Positions 1-6,279 of a DNA stretch of 6,445 nt are shown here, one piece after another. Under the pieces are notes generated by a model that saw only the letters and a list, made by a program, of their open reading frames with translations, was not told the origin of the DNA and did no database searches. Origin of the DNA: Clostridia bacterium (GTDB lineage Bacteria > Bacillota > Clostridia > Oscillospirales > Acutalibacteraceae); NCBI GenBank assembly GCA_900763035.1, contig CAAFIS010000137.1, forward strand, positions 1 to 6,445. Reading direction: 5' to 3'. Made by a program: the position numbers and the translations under genes. Positions within the stretch are counted from its first letter, which is position 1. Each line of letters starts with the position of its first letter.

Positions 1-1323
1 CGCGATATAAAACCCGTCCGTACCGTGCACCGGCGGCATGAGCGTCAGCTCATGCCCCATCGGCAGCCCGGCCGCCGCGAACTGCCGCGGCAGCGGCAGC
101 GTGCGGGGCGCAAAGTCGGGGCTGGCGGCCAAAAACGCCGCCGTCACCTGCTCATTCTCCGCCGGGCGGAGCGTGAAGGTCGAATATTGCAGAACGCCGC
201 CGGGGCGCACCAGCGCCGCGGCCTGCATCAGGATGGTCAGCTGCAGCCTCGGCAGCTCGTCGAAAGCGGACAGATCCTTATACCGGATCTCCGGCTTCCG
301 GCGCAGCACGCCCAGCCCGGAGCAGGGCACGTCGCACAGCACCCGGTCGTACCGCCCGCGCCGGTCCTCCGGCGGCGGGAGCGACGCGTCGCGCACCTCG
401 GTGCGGATGCAGCCGATCCCCAGCGCTGCGGCGCGGCGGGCGATCGTATCCGCCCGCGCGGGGTACAGCTCTGCGGCATCGATCCGCCCCTGCCCCCGCA
501 TCCGCTGCGCGGACGTGAAGCTTTTGCCGCCGGGCGCGGCGCACACGTCCGCGACCGTTTCGCCCGGCCGGGGATCCAGCGCGGCGCAGCACAGCTGGCT
601 GGCCAGATCCTGATGATACCACGTCCCGCGCAGCTCCTCCGGCAGCTGCTGCAGCACGGCGGCATTGCCGATCTGCAGCGCATCCGGCAGATCCTCCACC
701 GGCTGCACGTCCGCTCCGGCGGCCGTCAGCCGGCCGGCGAGCGTATGCGTATCGATGCGCAGGGTGTTGACGCGGATATATACGGGCGGCGCGTCGTTCA
801 GGGTTTCCAGCAGGGCGCGCATCCGCTCCTCACCGTAGGCATCGCGCCACAGGCGCAGGATGGCGCGCGGACAGGAATACCGCCGCTCCAGCCCCTTGTC
901 GTTGTCCGGCAGGGCAGAAAGCAGCGCCGCGCCCTCCCGCTGCACGCTGCGCAGCACGGCATTGACGAAGCCGGCAAGCCGTGCGCAGCCCATCGCGCGG
1001 GTCAGCTTGACGCTTTCTCCGATCGCGACATAGTCGGGGATGCGGTCGGTGAACATCAGCTGGTAGGTGCCGATACGCAGGATCTCGCGGACGGTCGGCT
1101 GCATCTTGCACACCGGGACGGTGGACGACCGGTCGAGCAGATAGTCCAGCGTCAGCCGCCGCTCGGTCACCCCGTAGACCAGACGGGAGAGCAGCGCCCG
1201 GTCGGCGGCGCTCTGTGCATCGCCGGCGCTGCGGCGCAGCAGCTCGTCTAAAACGATGTTGGAATAGCCGCCCTGCTGCTGCACGCGCAGCAGCGCGCCA
1301 ACGGCGGCACGGCGGGCATCCAT
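1..1323 (-). CDS. rsmB: 16S rRNA cytosine-5 methyltransferase RsmB, 3' end outside window; motif VI Cys replaced by Phe
   Basis: 441 codons are visible, reaching GTDGFYIA, which in this family lies a few residues from the C-terminus. RsmB makes m5C at position 967 (E. coli numbering) of 16S rRNA from S-adenosylmethionine. Residues 1 to about 130 are the NusB-like RNA-binding domain (YSNIVLDELL near 20, FVNAVLRSV near 118). The methyltransferase domain has DVCAAPGGK (259-267, SAM binding), then AELYPARADTI, then RDAS, then DVPCSGLGVLRRKPEIRY (motif IV, Cys334). Motif VI reads YSTFTLRPAENE, with Phe383 (TTC at 175-177) where the family has the Cys nucleophile (YSTCT). The frame is otherwise intact, so activity may be lost or altered, or the base may be an error. 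ATG at 1323 overlaps the upstream stop (TGATG) with no good Shine-Dalgarno, so translation is probably coupled. A TGA at 1339-1341 in the same frame, with no other usual start codon after it, rules out an earlier start. Confidence 0.93.
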   Translation of the reverse strand, partial: MDARRAAVGALLRVQQQGGYSNIVLDELLRRSAGDAQSAADRALLSRLVYGVTERRLTLDYLLDRSSTVPVCKMQPTVREILRIGTYQLMFTDRIPDYVAIGESVKLTRAMGCARLAGFVNAVLRSVQREGAALLSALPDNDKGLERRYSCPRAILRLWRDAYGEERMRALLETLNDAPPVYIRVNTLRIDTHTLAGRLTAAGADVQPVEDLPDALQIGNAAVLQQLPEELRGTWYHQDLASQLCCAALDPRPGETVADVCAAPGGKSFTSAQRMRGQGRIDAAELYPARADTIARRAAALGIGCIRTEVRDASLPPPEDRRGRYDRVLCDVPCSGLGVLRRKPEIRYKDLSAFDELPRLQLTILMQAAALVRPGGVLQYSTFTLRPAENEQVTAAFLAASPDFAPRTLPLPRQFAAAGLPMGHELTLMPPVHGTDGFYIA

Positions 1324-2009
1324 CAGCGACGGCGGCGGTCACCGTTCCCCGCCACGATCGCGATCAGGCGCAGCAGGTTCATCAGCGAAACGAGCATCGC
1401 CGCCACATAGGTCATCGCCGCGGCGGAAAGCACGCGGCGCACGCCGCGCAGCTCCTCGTCGCTCAGGCTGCCGCTCTGCTCCAGCGCGCGCACGGCGCGT
1501 GCGCTGGCATTGAACTCCACCGGCAGCGTCACCAGCTGGAACAGCACCGCCATGGAGAACAGTGCGATGCCGACATACGCCAGCGTCGGCAGGCTGAGCA
1601 TCAGCCCCAGCACGATCAGCACGGGCGAGATGCTGCTGGCGAAGTTCGTGACCGGGACCATCCCCATGCGCAGCCGGACGGGGAAATAGTCGTTCGCATA
1701 CTGCAGAGCGTGTCCCGTTTCGTGTGCGGCCACGCCGACGGCCGCCACGCTGGTCTGGTCGCGCACAGTGTCGGACAGGCTGATCGAATTCGACTTCGGG
1801 TCGTAAAAATCGGTCATCGAGCCGGATACCGCGCGGATCGGCACGTTGATGCCGTTTTGCCGCTGGATGAAGCGGCTGGCCTCCGCGCCGGACATCCCGC
1901 AGCGCACCGGCACGCGGCTGTAGCGCGCGAACACCGACTTGACGCGGATCTGCGCGACCGCCGCGATCAGCAGCGCCGGTACGACCAGAATAAGATACCA
2001 ATAGTCCAT
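1323..2009 (-). CDS. YugP-family membrane zinc metallopeptidase
   Basis: A 228-residue membrane protein of the neutral zinc metallopeptidase 2 (YugP) family; its substrates are unknown. Residues 5-20 form an N-terminal membrane segment. The conserved central region includes MTDFYDPKSNSISLSD (65-80) and the zinc site HETGHALQ (96-103), with His96 and His100 as ligands and Glu97 catalytic. Hydrophobic segments follow at about 120-141, 143-163 and 198-220. The family block LPVEFNAS (162-169) contains Glu165, a candidate third zinc ligand by inference. The chain ends in a basic NGDRRRR. A start at 2015 would add two residues, but the ribosome-binding site favours 2009. The stop overlaps the rsmB start in a TGATG. 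A gene of this family between fmt and rsmB is, as I recall, common in Clostridia and absent there in B. subtilis. Nothing else in the window points to a substrate. Confidence 0.9.
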   Translation of the reverse strand: MDYWYLILVVPALLIAAVAQIRVKSVFARYSRVPVRCGMSGAEASRFIQRQNGINVPIRAVSGSMTDFYDPKSNSISLSDTVRDQTSVAAVGVAAHETGHALQYANDYFPVRLRMGMVPVTNFASSISPVLIVLGLMLSLPTLAYVGIALFSMAVLFQLVTLPVEFNASARAVRALEQSGSLSDEELRGVRRVLSAAAMTYVAAMLVSLMNLLRLIAIVAGNGDRRRR

Positions 2010-2016
2010 GGACATG

Positions 2017-2022
2017 ACCTCC
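2017..2022 (-). promoter_or_regulatory. Ribosome-binding site that decides the yugP-like start
   Basis: GGAGGT lies 2 nt (counted from GGAGG) before an ATG at 2015 but 8 nt before the second in-frame ATG at 2009. Spacing of 5-10 nt is normal in Firmicutes, so initiation at 2009 is favoured and the product begins MDYWYLILVV. Confidence 0.7.
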
Positions 2023-2037
2023 GATCGGTTCTATCGT

Positions 2038-2967
2038 TCAGCAAAGCACCGTGCCCGGTGCCAGCGGATGGCCGCACAGGTAGTCGGCGGCGGACATCCG
2101 CCGCGCGCCCTCGCTTTGCAGCTGCTCCACGATCAGCGTGTTGCCGTCGCCGCACGCCACGGCCAGCGGCCGCGTGCCGACGACCGTGCCGGGCGCCGTC
2201 CCCGCGGGCGCCGGCGCACCGACGCGGGTGCGAAACAGCTTGACCGTTTTGCCCTCGATCCTGCAGGTCGCGACCGGCCACGGCACCATGCCGCGCACCT
2301 GATCGTGCAGCTGCTTGGCCGGGCGGGAGAAATCGAGCGGGCTCATGCTCTTGTCCAGCATCTTCGCATAGCACGCGCCGTCCTTCGGCTGCTTTTGCGG
2401 GGTGATCGTCCCGGCGGCAAGGCGCGCCAGCGTCTCGCTCAGCAGCGCCGCGCCGTCCTGCGCCAGCAGGTCGAACAGCTCGCCGCCCGTGATCGTATCG
2501 TCGAGCGGGCGGCGGCTCGCCATCAGGATGTCGCCGGTGTCCACGCCCTCGTCGAGCTGCATCGTGGTCACACCGCTCTCGGTGTCGCCGTTGATGACCG
2601 CCCACTGCACCGGCGCCGCGCCGCGATAGCGCGGCAGCAGCGACCCGTGGACGTTGATGCAGCCGTACCGCGTCATGTCCAAGATCCGCCGCGGCAGGAT
2701 CTTGCCGAAGGCCACCACGACCATCGCGTCGGCGGGATACTTTTGCAGCTCGAGGAACGTGTCGTCCGTTTTCATCGAACGGGGCTGGTACACCGTCAGC
2801 CCGTGCGAGAGCGCATGTTCCTTGACCGGCGGCGGCGTCAGGATCTGACGCCGGCCGACCGGCTTATCCGGCTGCGTGACGACCAGAACGATCCGGTGTC
2901 CGTCCGCGATCAGCCGCTCCAGACACGGTACGGCGAAGTCCGGCGTACCCATAAAGATCAGATCCAT
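2038..2967 (-). CDS. fmt: Methionyl-tRNA formyltransferase
   Basis: A 309-residue cytoplasmic enzyme that transfers a formyl group from 10-formyltetrahydrofolate to Met-tRNA(fMet), making the initiator used in bacterial translation. The N-terminal hydrolase/transferase domain begins with the typical MDLIFMGTPDFAVPCL. The catalytic signature INVHGSLLPRYRGAAP (104-119) supplies Asn105 and His107. DEGVDTGDIL (139-148) supplies the catalytic Asp143. MVPWPVATCRIEGKTVKLFR (about 227-246) marks the start of the C-terminal OB-fold domain that contacts tRNA. The length is normal (E. coli 315). The ATG at 2967 has GGAGGG at 2974-2979, 6 nt upstream. The end is 28 nt from the preferred start of the zinc peptidase gene. 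Every key residue I can check is present, and the def-fmt pairing makes the identification secure. Confidence 0.97.
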   Translation of the reverse strand: MDLIFMGTPDFAVPCLERLIADGHRIVLVVTQPDKPVGRRQILTPPPVKEHALSHGLTVYQPRSMKTDDTFLELQKYPADAMVVVAFGKILPRRILDMTRYGCINVHGSLLPRYRGAAPVQWAVINGDTESGVTTMQLDEGVDTGDILMASRRPLDDTITGGELFDLLAQDGAALLSETLARLAAGTITPQKQPKDGACYAKMLDKSMSPLDFSRPAKQLHDQVRGMVPWPVATCRIEGKTVKLFRTRVGAPAPAGTAPGTVVGTRPLAVACGDGNTLIVEQLQSEGARRMSAADYLCGHPLAPGTVLC

Positions 2968-2986
2968 CGCTGTCCCTCCGTTTCGG

Positions 2987-3457
2987 TCAGTCCCGCTTCA
3001 GCTCGTCCGGCGAGAGCATCCGGATCACCTTCGACTTGAACAGGATGCCGTCCAGATGATCGTTCTCGTGGCTGGCGCACTGCGCACCCAAGCCCTCCAG
3101 CGTGACGATATAGAATTTGCCGTCGCGGTTCTGCGCCTGCAGCTTGACCGTCCTCGGCCGGTGGATGATGCCGTATTCGCCCGGGCTGGACAGGCAGCCC
3201 TCCGTGCACTCCTGCGTACCTTTTTCCTGCAGGATGGTGGGGTTGATGCACTCGCGCAGGCCGTCGCCGGTGTCCATGATGAACACCCGGCGCAGCACGC
3301 CCACCTGCGGTGCGGCCAGCCCTACGCCGTCCGCGGCGCGCAGCGTTTCCGCCATGTCGTCCAGCAGCTGCCACAGCCGCTCGTCGAACTTCTCCACCGG
3401 GCGGCACACCTTGTGCAGCACCGGATCCTCGTCGGTCAGGATCTTTCTCGTCGCCAT
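2987..3457 (-). CDS. def: Peptide deformylase
   Basis: A 156-residue metalloenzyme (usually Fe2+) that removes the formyl group from the N-terminal formyl-methionine of new proteins as they leave the ribosome. All three family motifs are present: GVGLAAPQ (residues 44-51, motif 1), EGCLS (86-90, motif 2) and HENDH (130-134, motif 3). Metal ligands are therefore Cys88, His130 and His134, with Glu131 as the general acid/base. The length is near that of the short type 1 enzymes (E. coli 169) and below the roughly 184 residues of Bacillus type 2 enzymes. The ATG at 3457 has AAAGGAG at 3465-3471, spaced 7 nt. The gene lies 27 nt after priA and 19 nt before fmt, whose product adds the formyl group that Def removes, so the two are probably co-expressed. 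Confidence 0.97.
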   Translation of the reverse strand: MATRKILTDEDPVLHKVCRPVEKFDERLWQLLDDMAETLRAADGVGLAAPQVGVLRRVFIMDTGDGLRECINPTILQEKGTQECTEGCLSSPGEYGIIHRPRTVKLQAQNRDGKFYIVTLEGLGAQCASHENDHLDGILFKSKVIRMLSPDELKRD

Positions 3458-3484
3458 CGTCTGGCTCCTTTCTGTCGCTCTCCG

Positions 3485-5938
3485 TCACAGTACGGATACC
3501 GGGTCGATATCCGCGAACAGCCCCACGCCCCGAAAGGCGGCGTTCGCGTAAAAAGCCTGCAGCAGCGCACGCACCATGGCGCGCATCCGCGCGGTGTTTT
3601 TCGTCTTGATCAGCATCTTGTAGCGGTATTTGCCCGCCACACGCAGCACGGCCGCCGGCGTGGGATCGAGCGCGATCAGCGGCACATCGGGAAAATCCAC
3701 CGTCGCCGTCGCCCGCAGCTGCTCCAGCAGCCACTGCCCCGCCTGCCGCACCGTTTCCTCCCGCATGCCGGACAGCCCGAACAGCACCAGCGTGGAATAC
3801 GGCGGATAATGCAGCATCCGGCGGCCGGCGATCTCCATGCGGTAGAAGCCGTCATAGTCCTGCGCCGCGGCCAGCGCGATCACCGGGTTATCCGGCGTGA
3901 AGGTCTGGATCACCGCGCGCCCCGGCTCGCCGCGCCGTCCCGCGCGGCCCACCACCTGCGTCAGCAGAGAAAAGGTCGTTTCGTAGCAGCGGTGATCGTC
4001 GCCGTACAGCGACTGATCGGCCGACAGCACGCCGACCAGACCCACCTGCGGGAAATCCAGCCCCTTGGCCACCATCTGCGTGCCGATCATGATGCGGTAC
4101 CTGCCCTCGCCGAACGCCTTGAATTTTTCTTCGTAAGCGAAGCGGGACATCGTGGTGTCGGTGTCCATGCGCAGCACCGGCACGTCGGGGAACAGCTCGG
4201 CCAGCTGCTGCTCGACGAGCTGTGTGCCCTGCCCGGCGTACCTCAGCTTGTCGGAGCCGCACTGCGGGCAGACGCGCGGCGCGGGCTGCGAATGCCCGCA
4301 ATAGTGGCACATCAGCCGCCCGTTGGCACGGTGATAGGTCATGGATATGCTGCATGACGGGCAAACGATCGGCTGCCCGCACGAGCGGCAGGACACATTG
4401 GTGTTGAACCCGCGGCGGTTGAGCAGCAGGATGACCTGCCGCCCGTCGTCCAGACACTGCCGCATGGCGGCGTGCAGCACGCTGCCGATGGCCGTGTCCG
4501 CACCGGGGTCTTGCCGCATATCCGCCACCTCGACCTCGGGCAGCGCAACGTCGCCGTAGCGGCTTTTGAGCTGCACGAGCGTGTAGCGCCCGCTCTCGGC
4601 GGCATAGAAGCTCTCGACCGACGGGGTGGCGGAGGCCAGCAGCAGCAGCGCCCCCTGCCGCGCGCAGCGGAAACGCGCCGCGTCGCGCGCGTGGAAGCGG
4701 GGCGAGCTTTCGGATTTGTAGGTATGCTCCTGCTCCTCGTCCATCACGATCAGCCCCAGCCGATCGCACGGCGCGAACACGGCCGAGCGCGTACCCACCA
4801 CGATCTGTGCATCGCCGCGGCGGATGCGCTTCCATTCGTCCATCCGTTCGCCGATGGCCAAGCCGCTGTGCAGCACCGCGACGCGGCGGCCGTAGCGCTG
4901 CAAAAACAGCCCCATCATCTGCGGCGTCAGCGAGATCTCCGGCACCAGCACGATCGCCTGCCGACCGTCCGCGATCACGCGGTCGATCAGCTGCATATAC
5001 ACGGCGGTCTTGCCGCTGCCGGTCACGCCGTACAGCAGCGCCGCCGCCGGCCCTCGGCTCTCGAGCAGGGGCAGCAGCGTGTCGAACGCCCGCTGCTGCT
5101 CATCGCTCAGGGGGCGCGGCGTGAGGGGCGGTGCCTCCTCGGCATCGGCATACGGGGCGCGCAGCACCTCGGCATCATAGGTATAGGCCAAGCCCTTTTT
5201 GACCAAGGCATTGATCACCGCCGGGCCGACGCCGGTGAAATACGAGATCTCGCGCAGCGAAGCCGCACCGACGTCCTGCAGCAGACGGTAGACGCTCTGC
5301 TGTCGGTCGGTCAGCTTCGGCAGCGGGGATGGCTCTTCTCCCTCCGGCTGCGTCAGCCGCACCATGCGCACCGTCGCGTCGCCCGTGCGGCGGAACGCGT
5401 CCTGCGTACAGGTCAGCGCCCCCACGTCCAGCAGATGCCGCAGCGCGGGCGCGTCCTCGTCCAGTCCCAACCGGCGCAGCAGCGTCGCCCGATCCGCGCC
5501 CTCCGGGCATTTGGACACGAAGGCGAGCACCTGCCGCTCGTTCGGGGTCAGCGTTTCCAGCACCTCGGGCGGGATGTCCTGCGCGGTGCGCAGCACCGGG
5601 CGCAGCTGCATATACAGCCCCGTCGGCACCATGGCGCGCACCGCATCGAACAGCGGACAGAACGTCCGCTCCTGCAAAAAGCGGGCAAGCGCCAGCAGCT
5701 CCGGCGAAAGCAGCGGCTCCTCGTCCAAGCGGGAATGCACCGGCTTGACACGCGTCAGATCCTCCGGCTCGGCGACCTCCACCACCAGTCCCTGCCGGCG
5801 GCGGTTGCCGCCGCCGAACGGGACGAGCACCCGCACCCCCGGCACCGGCGTGCCGAGATCCTGCGGCCAGAGGTAGGTATACAGCTTATCGTAGCCGATG
5901 GTCGCCTGATCGACCGCCACCCGCACGCCCTGCGGCAT
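3485..5938 (-). CDS. priA: Primosomal protein N' (replication restart helicase PriA)
   Basis: An 817-residue superfamily 2 DNA helicase that recognises stalled or collapsed replication forks and starts reloading of the replicative helicase. B. subtilis PriA has 805 residues and E. coli 732, so it is full length. The N-terminal 3'-DNA-binding region covers about residues 1-100. Helicase motifs are GVTGSGKT (Walker A, 304-311), DEEQ (Walker B, 400-403), SAT (436-438), GTQMVAKGLDF (619-629) and VGRAGR (663-668). The zinc-binding insertion has four Cys pairs: C517/C520, C526/C529, C544/C547 and C557/C560, enough for two zinc ions as in the family. The fourth Walker B residue is Gln403, where DEEH is the usual form. 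The start ATG has an excellent AAGGAGG at 5946-5952, 7 nt upstream. def begins 27 nt after the TGA, in the conserved priA-def-fmt order. Confidence 0.97.
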   Translation of the reverse strand: MPQGVRVAVDQATIGYDKLYTYLWPQDLGTPVPGVRVLVPFGGGNRRRQGLVVEVAEPEDLTRVKPVHSRLDEEPLLSPELLALARFLQERTFCPLFDAVRAMVPTGLYMQLRPVLRTAQDIPPEVLETLTPNERQVLAFVSKCPEGADRATLLRRLGLDEDAPALRHLLDVGALTCTQDAFRRTGDATVRMVRLTQPEGEEPSPLPKLTDRQQSVYRLLQDVGAASLREISYFTGVGPAVINALVKKGLAYTYDAEVLRAPYADAEEAPPLTPRPLSDEQQRAFDTLLPLLESRGPAAALLYGVTGSGKTAVYMQLIDRVIADGRQAIVLVPEISLTPQMMGLFLQRYGRRVAVLHSGLAIGERMDEWKRIRRGDAQIVVGTRSAVFAPCDRLGLIVMDEEQEHTYKSESSPRFHARDAARFRCARQGALLLLASATPSVESFYAAESGRYTLVQLKSRYGDVALPEVEVADMRQDPGADTAIGSVLHAAMRQCLDDGRQVILLLNRRGFNTNVSCRSCGQPIVCPSCSISMTYHRANGRLMCHYCGHSQPAPRVCPQCGSDKLRYAGQGTQLVEQQLAELFPDVPVLRMDTDTTMSRFAYEEKFKAFGEGRYRIMIGTQMVAKGLDFPQVGLVGVLSADQSLYGDDHRCYETTFSLLTQVVGRAGRRGEPGRAVIQTFTPDNPVIALAAAQDYDGFYRMEIAGRRMLHYPPYSTLVLFGLSGMREETVRQAGQWLLEQLRATATVDFPDVPLIALDPTPAAVLRVAGKYRYKMLIKTKNTARMRAMVRALLQAFYANAAFRGVGLFADIDPVSVL

Positions 5939-5983
5939 ACGCTCCCCTCCTTATCCCGCTTTGCCCGGCATTAAGGCCCGCAG

Positions 5984-6040
5984 CGCTTATTCTTCATCCC
6001 CGTCGTCGCTCGCCGCGAACGGCGTGCAGTGACCGTCCCG
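5984..6040 (-). repeat. Direct repeat copy A: diverged, untranslated echo of the rpoZ 3' end
   Basis: This spacer segment reads RDGHCTPFAASDDGDEE plus TAA in one minus-strand frame, against KDGHCTLVVPSDDEDEE plus TAA in real rpoZ: 12 of 17 residues are identical and the stop is in the same place. At DNA level 46 of 57 bases agree without gaps, and similarity drops sharply beyond both ends. Three of the 11 differences are synonymous (AGT/AGC, GAC/GAT, GAG/GAA). The frame is shifted relative to rpoZ (offset 80 is not a multiple of 3). It is closed upstream by a TGA at 6086-6088, and no ATG, GTG or TTG lies before the repeat, so it is very unlikely to be translated. It could be an old partial tandem duplication. 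It could also be a scar from recombination with a relative's rpoZ, for instance when a gene between rpoZ and priA was lost or never gained. The sequence alone does not decide between these. Confidence 0.85.
6008..6027 (-). other. Hairpin with TTCG loop in the rpoZ-priA spacer
   Basis: On the transcribed strand, CGCCG and CGGCG enclose a TTCG tetraloop. After one A/A mismatch, two further G-C pairs extend the stem to seven pairs. It falls inside repeat copy A, about 70 nt before the priA ATG. No T-run follows, so it is not a standard intrinsic terminator. It could be a processing or stability element, or chance in G+C-rich sequence. Confidence 0.4.
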
Positions 6041-6063
6041 ATCGCCCCGACCGCGGCCCGTGA

Positions 6064-6120
6064 CGCTTATTCCTCGTCCTCGTCGTCACTCGGCACGACC
6101 AACGTGCAGTGACCGTCCTT
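6064..6120 (-). repeat. Direct repeat copy B: functional 3' end of rpoZ
   Basis: These 57 bp encode the end of omega, from its KDGHCT stretch through the acidic tail and stop codon. They match 5984-6040 at 46 of 57 positions with no gap, at an offset of exactly 80 bp. This copy is the translated one. It also contains a short inverted repeat, GCACG / CGTGC, at 6093-6107 (5-nt loop). Confidence 0.85.
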
Positions 6121-6279
6121 AAAGTCCTTGATGGCCAGACTGACCGGCTTTTCGATCAGCTCGCGGCCCTCCTGCTCGTACTCCTCGGCGATCTGGCGGG
6201 CACGCTTCGCCACGCCAACGACGACCGCATAGCGGCTGTTGTCGCCCTTCAGCTGTTCGATATCACTTGGTGCTAACAT
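6067..6279 (-). CDS. rpoZ: DNA-directed RNA polymerase, omega subunit
   Basis: Encodes a 70-residue omega subunit, which helps RNA polymerase assembly by holding the beta' subunit. The length fits Gram-positive omega (67 residues in B. subtilis, 91 in E. coli). The family core is visible: NSRYAVVVGVAKRARQIAEE (residues 14-33) carries the RYxLVxxxAKRAR signature, and EKPVSLAIKDFKDGHC (43-58) is the second conserved block. The protein ends in a very acidic tail, SDDEDEE. The start is the ATG at 6279, preceded by GGAGGT at 6288-6293 (9 nt between GGAGG and the start codon) within the end of gmk. The last 18 codons plus stop are echoed, diverged, about 80 bp downstream in the spacer before priA. 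No coaBC gene follows, unlike in B. subtilis. Identification is firm from the core motif and from the neighbours gmk and priA. Confidence 0.96.
   Translation of the reverse strand: MLAPSDIEQLKGDNSRYAVVVGVAKRARQIAEEYEQEGRELIEKPVSLAIKDFKDGHCTLVVPSDDEDEE

Larger units (their letters stand above)
5939..6066 (-). other. rpoZ-priA intergenic spacer (128 nt)
   Basis: The longest non-coding stretch in the window. From right to left it holds 23 nt of unrelated G+C-rich sequence next to the repeat, the 57-bp rpoZ tail echo with its hairpin, and then about 45 nt ending in the priA ribosome-binding site. I see no -35/-10 pair and no stem followed by a T-run. In B. subtilis coaBC lies between these two genes; no trace of coaBC coding sequence is recognisable here. 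Confidence 0.7.

Noticed and set aside
25..1251. A 408-codon open frame on the plus strand opposite rsmB
   Set aside because: The opposite strand encodes RsmB with clear motifs; this frame gives a repetitive Arg/Gln/His-rich product.
2876..4357. A 493-codon open frame on the plus strand across fmt, def and priA
   Set aside because: It runs across three well-identified minus-strand genes and their spacers, and the translation has no recognisable domain; it reflects G+C-rich codon bias.
4472..5974. A 500-codon open frame on the plus strand opposite priA
   Set aside because: It is antisense to a complete PriA with all helicase and zinc motifs. Its product is Arg/His/Gln-rich low-complexity sequence, typical of a high-G+C shadow frame.
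6008..6027. Intrinsic terminator between rpoZ and priA
   Set aside because: The stem is not followed by a run of T on the transcribed strand, and the genes downstream have no visible promoter of their own.
5984..6088. A -1 frameshift fusing omega to the acidic tail of repeat copy A
   Set aside because: The shifted frame is open only after a TGA at 6086-6088, and no slippery heptamer lies between that stop and the rpoZ stop; the untranslated-echo explanation is simpler.
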